7,330 nucleotides of DNA from Muribaculaceae bacterium (GTDB lineage: Bacteria > Bacteroidota > Bacteroidia > Bacteroidales > Muribaculaceae), in contig JAICZO010000062.1 in assembly GCA_029057255.1 (NCBI GenBank), positions 1-7,330 of the forward strand, read 5' to 3'. Of the stretch, positions 1 to 5,766 are shown piece by piece. The notes below the pieces were generated by a model, which was given only the letters and a program-made list of their open reading frames with translations, was not told the DNA's origin and made no database searches. Made by a program: the position numbers and the translations under genes. How positions within the stretch are numbered: the stretch's first letter is position 1; each line of letters begins with the position of its first letter.

Positions 1-1358
1 CCTCCTTCCAGGCAGTGCTCACCATGAGCGGTATCGCCGGTATCGTGCTCGCGCTCGGTATGGCCGTCGACGCCAACGTGCTCATCTTCGAGCGTACCAA
101 AGAAGAGCTGCGCGCCGGCAAGAACGTCCGCAACGCCCTCGCCGACGGCTACAGCAACGCTTTCTCCGCTATCTTCGACTCGAACCTCACTTCGATCATC
201 ACCGGCGTAATCCTGCTCCTCTTCGGTACAGGTCCCATCAAGGGCTTCGCCACCACTCTTATCATCGGCCTTATCTGCTCGTTCTTCACAGCTGTATACC
301 TGAGCCGTCTCTTCTTCCTCTGGTTCTCGAAGTCTGAGTCCTTCAACAAGCTCACATTCTCGACCGGCATCTCCAGCAAGATGTTCCTCAACACCAAGAT
401 TGACTTCCTCAGCCAGCGCAAGGCAAGCTTCACCGCCGTTGCTGTGCTCGTTGTCATCTGCATCGTGTCGCTCTTCGCCCGCGGTCTCAACCAGGGTATC
501 GACTTCTCGGGTGGCCGCAACTACATCGTGAAGTTTGAGAAGCCCGTCAGCACAACAGAGCTGCAGAACGTGCTCTCCGAGCAGTTCCCCGGCGCTTCGA
601 CATCGGTAATCACCATCGAAAGCTCCAACCAGGTGCGCGTGTCGACCAACTACAAGATCAACGACGAGAACGCCGACACCGAGCGTGAAATCACAGGCAA
701 GCTCTTCGAAGCTCTCAAGCCCTACCTCCGCGAAGGCATGACAGCAACAGAGTTCAGCACCACCGACGCTTCGCAGGGTATCGTAAGCTCGCAGAAGGTA
801 GGTCCTTCAGTGGCCGACGACATGCGTACCGACGCCTACATCGCAGTCGCTATCGCACTCGCAGCGATGTTCCTCTACATCCTGCTCCGCTTCCGCAACG
901 TCGCCTTCTCGCTGGGCGCACTCGCTGCCGTAGGCTTCACCGCCTTCATGATTATCGGCTTCTACTCGATTTTCTACGGCGTGCTTCCCTTCGCAATGGA
1001 AATCGACCAGAGCTTTATCGCGGCAATCCTGACCGTAATCGGTTACCAGATCAACGATACCGTGGTGGTATTCGACCGTGTGCGTGAGAACACAGCCCTC
1101 TATCCCAAGCAGGACTTCTTCACCACTATCAACAACTCGATCAACACCACACTCAGCCGTACCATCATGACATCTTGCTCGACACTGCTCGTGCTGCTGT
1201 GCATCTTCATCCTCGGCGGTGACTCGATCCGCAGCTTCACATTCGCAATGCTCTTCGGTGTTATCATCGGTACTCTGGCAACCATCTACGTCGCTTGTCC
1301 CGTGGCTTACCTCACAGACAGCCGCAAGAACGCCAAGGCCGTGAAGGCCGGCAAGTAA
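1..1358 (+). CDS. secDF: Protein translocase SecDF, C-terminal part (5' end outside window)
   Basis: SecDF is an inner-membrane accessory of the SecYEG translocon that uses proton flow to help pull exported proteins into the periplasm. The frame is open from nucleotide 3 to the TAA at 1356-1358, giving 451 residues with no in-window start; the GTG at 15 is internal. The first ~105 residues are the end of SecD, with the membrane motif GMAVDANVLIFER, whose Asp (nt 69-71) matches the conserved SecD membrane aspartate. SecF follows: a membrane segment ending in GIDFSGG (nt 495-515), a periplasmic domain, then four more hydrophobic segments including NDTVVVFDRVREN (from nt 1053). SecD and SecF are one chain without a stop between them, the fused form common in Bacteroidota. 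Codons are strongly biased to ATC, CTC and TTC, as in highly expressed genes. The gene converges on the minus-strand operon and ends before a strong hairpin. Identification is near certain. Confidence 0.97.
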   Translation, partial: SFQAVLTMSGIAGIVLALGMAVDANVLIFERTKEELRAGKNVRNALADGYSNAFSAIFDSNLTSIITGVILLLFGTGPIKGFATTLIIGLICSFFTAVYLSRLFFLWFSKSESFNKLTFSTGISSKMFLNTKIDFLSQRKASFTAVAVLVVICIVSLFARGLNQGIDFSGGRNYIVKFEKPVSTTELQNVLSEQFPGASTSVITIESSNQVRVSTNYKINDENADTEREITGKLFEALKPYLREGMTATEFSTTDASQGIVSSQKVGPSVADDMRTDAYIAVAIALAAMFLYILLRFRNVAFSLGALAAVGFTAFMIIGFYSIFYGVLPFAMEIDQSFIAAILTVIGYQINDTVVVFDRVRENTALYPKQDFFTTINNSINTTLSRTIMTSCSTLLVLLCIFILGGDSIRSFTFAMLFGVIIGTLATIYVACPVAYLTDSRKNAKAVKAGK

Positions 1359-1392
1359 AAAGGAATCCCCTTTTCACTTCACCACATAGCAC

Positions 1393-1430
1393 GACCGGGC
1401 ACGCCTCAATGGCGTGCCCGGTCTGTTTTC
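1393..1430 (+). terminator. Rho-independent terminator of secDF
   Basis: A perfect 13-bp GC-rich inverted repeat (arms 1393-1405 and 1411-1423) encloses a 5-nt loop, TCAAT, and is followed by the T-rich stretch TGTTTTCTGTTG. It lies 34 nt after the secDF stop, in the 92-nt gap between the convergent genes. The T tract is on the plus-strand side only, so it fits termination of secDF. A minus-strand transcript would also form the stem, but no U tract would follow it. Confidence 0.85.
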
Positions 1431-1450
1431 TGTTGTGTCAACGCGTCGGT

Positions 1451-2011
1451 TTATTTGAGAGCCTGCTTGACCTTGTCGGCGCCCTTCTGGGCGGCATCGA
1501 CGGTGGCGTCTCTTACTTCCTTGGCCTTGTCGACGGTAGCGTCCTTGACTTCCTTGGCCTTGTCGACGGTAGCGTCCTTAAGCTCCTCGGCCTTTGCCTC
1601 GGCAGCGTCAGCGACCGACGATGCAGCCGAGCCTACACTGTCGGCGGCAGCGCCTGCGGCGTCCTTGGCATCGTCGAGCTTGTCGGATGCGACATCACCG
1701 ACCTTGTCGAGAGCCTTGCTCACCGACTCGAGCACCCCGGCATACTGGGGAGCTTTCTCCTTGACGACGGGTTCTATTTTAGCGATATAATCCTTGGCTT
1801 CCTCGACTTTGCCTTCGCGGACGAGCTTCTGGGCATAGGCCTTGGCTTCGTCGACATAGCCCTTGATATGGTCGGCGTTTGTAGCGTTCTCGATTCTGGA
1901 TGTCATAGCCGCAGCTGCATCCTCAGAACCTGACTTTGAGCAAGACACTCCGCCAATGGCCAGCACGGCACAGAGGGCGGCAGATAAAACTAACTTTTTC
2001 ATATTTCTCAT
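1451..2011 (-). CDS. Small putative lipoprotein with 11-residue amphipathic helical repeats
   Basis: Function unknown. The reading frame stays open upstream into the flippase gene, but the real start is ATG at 2011 (MRNMKK..., 186 aa) or three codons on at 2002 (MKK..., 183 aa), since a clear signal sequence begins here. The signal ends in GGVSC with Cys at residue 24 (21 from the second Met), followed by the acidic patch SGSED. This is a relaxed lipobox, so lipidation is likely but not certain. Residues ~38-105 look helical. The rest is Ala/Lys/Asp/Glu-rich with no Pro or Trp and ends in near-identical 11-mers, KAEELKDATVD, KAKEVKDATVD and KAKEVRDATVD. Such 11-residue periodicity is known from apolipoprotein-like and LEA-like helices that lie on membranes. 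It sits 44 nt after the flippase stop and converges on secDF. No Shine-Dalgarno is visible. A role in envelope stress or membrane binding would be speculation. Confidence 0.85.
   Translation of the reverse strand: MRNMKKLVLSAALCAVLAIGGVSCSKSGSEDAAAAMTSRIENATNADHIKGYVDEAKAYAQKLVREGKVEEAKDYIAKIEPVVKEKAPQYAGVLESVSKALDKVGDVASDKLDDAKDAAGAAADSVGSAASSVADAAEAKAEELKDATVDKAKEVKDATVDKAKEVRDATVDAAQKGADKVKQALK
1499..1597 (-). repeat. Three tandem 33-bp units inside the small lipoprotein gene
   Basis: Units lie at 1499-1531, 1532-1564 and 1565-1597. The first two are nearly identical; the third has drifted in its second half. Each encodes 11 residues, so adding or losing a unit keeps the frame. On the protein the units give the repeated xDATVDKAKEV pattern near the C-terminus. 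Confidence 0.85.
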
Positions 2012-2055
2012 ATTATAGTTAAACAATAGAGAAACACTCCGGAAGCTGCTTTGGT
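2012..2055 (-). promoter_or_regulatory. AT-rich intergenic gap before the small lipoprotein; possible promoter
   Basis: This is the longest gap inside the minus-strand gene series, 44 nt. Its lipoprotein-proximal part (2012-2034) is much more AT-rich than the surroundings and reads TATAAT directly before the ATG at 2011. No match to the Bacteroidota -33/-7 consensus (TTTG and TAnnTTTG) could be found with good spacing. It may be only an AT-rich translation start region, which is usual where Shine-Dalgarno sequences are absent. Confidence 0.25.
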
Positions 2056-3480
2056 TCATCTGCGGCGACGCAGGCGGCCGTAGGACATCCACGCCGCAGG
2101 CGGCAGCATCACGCACAGCGTCCACCACGGGCCTATTGCATGATACAGCGCGAGGGTGGCGCCTCCGACGGCGACAGCAAGGCACAGCAGCATGGCTATA
2201 CCCTTGCGGAGCCGCATGCCGTAGCGGAAACGGAACACGGCGTAGGTGACCGCGAAATAAGCCGCATACCACAGCACGTAGGCTATGCCGAGTCCTTCGT
2301 AGCCGAATGCCCTGAACATAGGGATATACAGGGCGAGGAAGATGACGGCGCTCGACACTTCGGTGAGAATGAACATGCGGCCGTCGCCGCGCGCCAGTAT
2401 GGTGTAGGCGAGGCACCACGACGCCGCCCTGAAGAATACGCCGCCGGCACCGTAGAGCACGAAGGGCAACGATACCTCGAAGGCGGGGCTATAGAGAATC
2501 CGTACGATAAGGCTGCTAAGGCATATAAACAGCACGACCACCGGGATAAGCACCCACAGCGCAATCTTTATCTCATGCGACACAAGAGGCTCCATGCGCC
2601 GCACGCTCGACCCGACAGCCGACAGCCGTGGATAGTACTCCATCGCTATGGCCGTGAATATCATGCCGACATAGGTGTTGATGATGGTATATCCGGCCTG
2701 ATAGAAACCGACATCGGCCTCCGAGACGCTTCTGTTCAGCCAGACGACGAATATGTTTGAGGCCAGCAGCGTGACCGACGTGCTGACGGTCATATAGAAG
2801 CCCAGCGAGAGCACGCCGCGCATGCGCCGCCACACTTCGCCGAGACTCAGGCTGACTCTGACGCGCGGGGCGGCGAAGACAAGCGAGTACACGCACTGCG
2901 ACATGGCATAGACAAGGAGCACCGGCACAACAGCTCCGAGGCGGAAGAAATAGAACAGCGGCACTGCCGAGACAACGCCCGTGACTGCCGTGAAGATGCT
3001 TGCCCGTGCGAGAGGGGCGAGCCGGTCGTTGGCTCGCATGATGGCCATCTCCGTGCCGCCGACGGCGATAAAAAGCAGCCATACCGACAGCGCGACGTAC
3101 GACAGCGCATGACTGCTGTCGCCGAAGGTCCACCGGCTCACAAGCGGCGACAGTATGGCCAGGGCTATCATGGCGGCGATGCCGAGCAGCAGCGACAATC
3201 GGCGCACGGCAGCGGTCAGCACTGCTGACTCATGCGGGTTGGCGCGGCATGCGGCAAGGTCGCGCACGGCGCTCTGCTGTATGTTGAGCTGTGTTGTCTG
3301 CGAGATAAGGTCGAGTGTGCTGTTGAAGATGGCGAGCATGCCGACGCCGACAGGGCCGAGCCACAGGGCGGCGAGCTTGGTGCGCACGACCGAGCACAGT
3401 ATGCCGATGACCTGCACGCCGCCGAAGACGCTCAGCGCCTTCAGCACCCTTGCCGTTGTCGATGACATGTCGCGTGTCAT
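2056..3480 (-). CDS. MOP-superfamily polysaccharide flippase (Wzx/O-antigen translocase-like)
   Basis: Probably moves an undecaprenyl-linked oligosaccharide from the inner to the outer face of the inner membrane, for O-antigen, capsule or another surface glycan. The 474-aa protein is almost wholly hydrophobic, with about 14 predicted membrane segments, and its length is usual for Wzx and related oligosaccharide flippases. The N-terminal region (first helix, then KLAALWLGPVGVGMLAIFN) matches the start of the RfbX/WzxE-type family: a helix, a conserved Lys/Arg, then a xLGPxGxG turn. A short basic tail, GRLRRRR, ends the protein. The start at 3480 shares one base with the stop of the upstream EnvC-like gene (TGATG); a second ATG lies four codons in (3468). 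No glycosyltransferase, polymerase or ligase gene is in the window, so the substrate cannot be read from context. MurJ is a less likely alternative, since MurJ is usually longer and has other signatures. Confidence 0.85.
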   Translation of the reverse strand: MTRDMSSTTARVLKALSVFGGVQVIGILCSVVRTKLAALWLGPVGVGMLAIFNSTLDLISQTTQLNIQQSAVRDLAACRANPHESAVLTAAVRRLSLLLGIAAMIALAILSPLVSRWTFGDSSHALSYVALSVWLLFIAVGGTEMAIMRANDRLAPLARASIFTAVTGVVSAVPLFYFFRLGAVVPVLLVYAMSQCVYSLVFAAPRVRVSLSLGEVWRRMRGVLSLGFYMTVSTSVTLLASNIFVVWLNRSVSEADVGFYQAGYTIINTYVGMIFTAIAMEYYPRLSAVGSSVRRMEPLVSHEIKIALWVLIPVVVLFICLSSLIVRILYSPAFEVSLPFVLYGAGGVFFRAASWCLAYTILARGDGRMFILTEVSSAVIFLALYIPMFRAFGYEGLGIAYVLWYAAYFAVTYAVFRFRYGMRLRKGIAMLLCLAVAVGGATLALYHAIGPWWTLCVMLPPAAWMSYGRLRRRR

Positions 3481-4838
3481 CAGCGCAGCCAGTCGGCGGG
3501 GTTCAACTTTTCTTTTTCATGGCGCACCTCGAAGTGCAGACGTGTGCGCATATCGTCGGTGCGGTCGCTGAAGACCGAGCCGAGCACCTGCCCGGCGGCC
3601 ACTTGCTGGCCCTTGCGCACGGCGAGCGTGCTGATGCCGGCGTATACGGTCAGGTATTCGCCGTGACGGACGAGCACGACGTTGTGGTATCCGTCCATGC
3701 TTATCACCATCGACACCGTGCCGGGGAAGACAGCCACAGCCGAAGCGCCGGGTACGGTCTCGATGTCGACCCCGTTGTTCATCACTTCGACCTTCGACAT
3801 GTCGCGGTAGTTCTGACGGCCGAAGTCGCTCACGATTACAGCCGAGGCGTCGACGGGCATGGGCAGCTTGCCCTTCGCGTCGGCGAAGCTTCCCTTAGGC
3901 TGCGCGGGCAGCGGCTTCTGCTTAGGCTGCGTTGCGGGCTTTGTGGGCTTGACGGGCTTATCCTTTGACGGTTTCTCTTTTGACGGCTTCTGCTTTTCGG
4001 CGGCTGAGTCGGGAGTCGTTTTCTGCTCGTTCTTCTTGCGCTCGAGCTCCTCCTTGCGTCGGCGTTCCTCCTCGGCTTTGCGTCGGCGCTCTTCCTCGGC
4101 GGCCTTGCGTGCCTCCTCCTCGATTATACGGTTGAGTTCGCGGTCAAGCTCCTTAGCCTGCCGCTGCTGCTCGTTGAGAGCTTTCTCGAGCTGCCGGCCC
4201 TGCTTCTTGAGACGTCCGGCAAGAGCCTCGGCCTCGGTGCGCTGACGGGCAAGGGCATCGCGGGTCACACGCTGGCGCCTGATATTATCGGCGAGGACGG
4301 CGCGGGCAGAGTCCAGCTCCGCTTTTTTCTGATGCAGGACGGCGGCGGCGTCCTTGAGTTCGCCCGCCTTCTCAGCCTGCCACTGTCCGAGTTCGCGCAG
4401 GTATCTGACACGCTTGCGCGCCTCCGAGAAAGATTTGGCCGAAAAGACGAAGGCTGTCGACGACGCTATCTGTCGCTGGCGGCGAATAGCCCTGAGCGAT
4501 GTCGAGTACGATGCCTTGAGGCTCTCGACACGTCGTGTGGTCAGCTCGACACTGTCGGCAATGACACGTACACGGTCCGACAGCGAGTCGGCGCTGCGTG
4601 TCAGCGACGCTATGACGGCGTTGCTGCTTTCGATGCCGGCGTCGAGGGTCTGAAGCTGAGCCAGCTGACGGCGCGTGTCGGCAAGGTTGTTCTTTATCTG
4701 ACCTTTGGTACGCTCGATCTTGCGCGCCGCCTCGCGCTGCTCCTTGCGCACGGTCTTGGAGGTGCGCCGCGCATCGGTATGGCAGGGCGCGGCCACGAGT
4801 ATGGCCGTCAACAGAGACAGGAGCAGCAGTCGTCGCAT
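3480..4838 (-). CDS. EnvC-like murein hydrolase activator (coiled coil plus degenerate M23/LytM domain)
   Basis: Probably a periplasmic activator of an N-acetylmuramoyl-L-alanine amidase in cell separation, as EnvC is in E. coli. The 452-aa protein has a signal peptide (cleavage likely after TDA, residue 23), a long charged coiled coil (~28-240), a Lys/Pro/Glu-rich linker (~241-321) with short repeats (EEERRRKA, KPSKE/KPSKD), and a C-terminal LytM domain (~322-452). The LytM fold is clear from GKLPMPV, NNGVDI, AVFPGTVS, VVLVRHGEYLTVYAGIS, VRKGQQVAAGQVLGSV and LHFEVRHEKEKLNPADWL. The zinc and catalytic residues are mostly lost: the first His ligand is Asn354, the YxH histidine is Gly401 and the first His of HxH is Arg433, while Asp358 and His435 remain. 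This argues against endopeptidase activity. The gene starts 16 nt after the DUF4292 stop and overlaps the flippase start by 1 nt. EnvC-like architecture is secure; the activator role is inferred. Confidence 0.92.
   Translation of the reverse strand: MRRLLLLSLLTAILVAAPCHTDARRTSKTVRKEQREAARKIERTKGQIKNNLADTRRQLAQLQTLDAGIESSNAVIASLTRSADSLSDRVRVIADSVELTTRRVESLKASYSTSLRAIRRQRQIASSTAFVFSAKSFSEARKRVRYLRELGQWQAEKAGELKDAAAVLHQKKAELDSARAVLADNIRRQRVTRDALARQRTEAEALAGRLKKQGRQLEKALNEQQRQAKELDRELNRIIEEEARKAAEEERRRKAEEERRRKEELERKKNEQKTTPDSAAEKQKPSKEKPSKDKPVKPTKPATQPKQKPLPAQPKGSFADAKGKLPMPVDASAVIVSDFGRQNYRDMSKVEVMNNGVDIETVPGASAVAVFPGTVSMVISMDGYHNVVLVRHGEYLTVYAGISTLAVRKGQQVAAGQVLGSVFSDRTDDMRTRLHFEVRHEKEKLNPADWLR
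3961..3990 (-). repeat. Two 15-bp tandem units in the EnvC-like linker
   Basis: Units 3961-3975 and 3976-3990 differ at few positions and encode the repeated KPSKE/KPSKD stretch of the flexible linker. They are part of the coding sequence and probably arose by slippage. Confidence 0.6.
4054..4101 (-). repeat. Two 24-bp tandem units at the coiled-coil end of the EnvC-like gene
   Basis: Units 4054-4077 and 4078-4101 encode two copies of an eight-residue charged block (E-E-E-R-R-R-K-A type). They extend the charged helix in frame just before the Pro/Lys linker. Confidence 0.6.
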
Positions 4839-4854
4839 CGTTGCAGTTCTATAA

Positions 4855-5766
4855 TTACATGTTGTTGAGCAGCTTGAGGACCTGCTCTGTGCTTACCTTG
4901 CGCGCTCCGCGGGGTATCGACGGACGCGATACACGTGCCCCGCTGTTCCATGTCGCACGCGACGGCGTCATGGCTACGGTGAGGTCTATGTCGCGCTTCT
5001 TGACCTTGCCGACAAGCTGCATCTTGGCGGCAATGACTCCGGCCTCGCTCATCTCCGACTGTGCGAAGGTGCACTCGACGGTATTTGTGCCGGCCTCTAT
5101 GTCGACGGCGAATATCTGCGGGGGCGTCGTCACGCTTTCGTCGGCAGGTGCGAGCGCCGTGTAGTACCACTCCACCGACGGGGGCATCTTGCGGGGCGAT
5201 ATTGTCCAGGCCGCAATGCCGGGCACGTCGATGGCCGTATTGGCGGTGAAGTTGAAGTCGGAGGCATCGCTCTTGCGCGCCGTACCCTTGCCGGGGACGA
5301 AGGCCTGGCCGAGCATCATCGACTGCAGATCGCTGAGGCCGAGACCTGTCGCGGCGGTGAAGCGTCCGATAGACTCGGCGTAATAGACACCCATAGGCTT
5401 GGATACGATAATCACGGAGTCGTTGTCGGCATAGAGCGAAGCCGCCTCGATGAAAAGCATCTTCATCGATATTGACAGCGCTTTGCCGTAGACCATAGTC
5501 ATAGTGCCCGAGAGCGATATGTTCTTGGGCTTTGCGACAGACACCTTGACCGGGACTGTAAGGTCGGTCCAGGGCTGATATGCCTCTGTCATAGCCTCGA
5601 AACGGCGCTCGAGCGTGTTGACGCCCTGCTTTACGGGCGCCGTTACGCTGTGCTGCTGTTCGCTATACTCCTGTATCTCAATTGCTTTTCGGCTGCTGCG
5701 GCACGAGGGGAGGGCCATTGCCGCAGCCACTGTGATGATTGATAAAAGTCTGACTGAAAGCTTCAT
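4855..5766 (-). CDS. DUF4292 family lipoprotein
   Basis: Envelope lipoprotein of unknown exact function, 303 aa. The signal sequence ends in ALPSC, giving a lipidated Cys at residue 22, followed by RSSRK. After a variable stretch the body (~50-280) is a run of beta strands typical of DUF4292: NISLSGTMTMVYGKALSISM, then MLFIEAASLYADNDSVIIVS and the Tyr-rich MGVYYAESI. From memory of the family, DUF4292 proteins are Bacteroidota-restricted and resemble the half-barrel fold of LolA/LolB carriers of lipoproteins; I could not test this here. The ATG at 5766 overlaps the TGA of the TPR gene by four bases (ATGA), and the EnvC-like gene follows after 16 nt, so these three genes are very likely co-transcribed. 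The family call rests on this conserved neighbourhood as well as the sequence pattern. A LolB-like lipid or lipoprotein acceptor role is a hypothesis only. Confidence 0.8.
   Translation of the reverse strand: MKLSVRLLSIITVAAAMALPSCRSSRKAIEIQEYSEQQHSVTAPVKQGVNTLERRFEAMTEAYQPWTDLTVPVKVSVAKPKNISLSGTMTMVYGKALSISMKMLFIEAASLYADNDSVIIVSKPMGVYYAESIGRFTAATGLGLSDLQSMMLGQAFVPGKGTARKSDASDFNFTANTAIDVPGIAAWTISPRKMPPSVEWYYTALAPADESVTTPPQIFAVDIEAGTNTVECTFAQSEMSEAGVIAAKMQLVGKVKKRDIDLTVAMTPSRATWNSGARVSRPSIPRGARKVSTEQVLKLLNNM

Noticed and set aside
1358..1374. Small inverted repeat AAAAGG...CCTTTT right after the secDF stop, considered as a terminator
   Set aside because: Only 6 bp, AT-rich and weak; the 13-bp hairpin at 1393-1423 is a far better candidate.
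1359..1450. Possible small RNA gene in the convergent gap
   Set aside because: The gap is 92 nt and is filled by the terminator; no separate promoter or second structure was seen.
1295..1933. Long plus-strand open frames (1295-1933 and 1455-1790) opposite the small lipoprotein
   Set aside because: They mirror the 33-bp repeat of the real gene (Ser/Leu/Thr/Ala-rich or Gly/Leu-rich translations), have no start context, and one overlaps the secDF end and terminator.
2012..2419. N-terminal extension of the small lipoprotein up to 2419
   Set aside because: The extension is out of frame with, and inside, the flippase gene, is Arg/His-rich, and would bury a clear signal sequence starting at 2011 or 2002.
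2140..2760. Open frames antisense to or out of frame with the flippase (2140-2760, 2573-3133, 3155-3571 and others)
   Set aside because: Translations are Arg/His/Ala-rich with no domain pattern; the minus-strand flippase frame fully explains the region. Such shadows are expected in GC-rich coding DNA.
3859..4868. Plus-strand frames opposite the EnvC-like gene, including a Ser/Arg-rich one at 3859-4245
   Set aside because: They are the complement of the Glu/Lys/Arg coiled coil and linker; composition is explained by the real gene.
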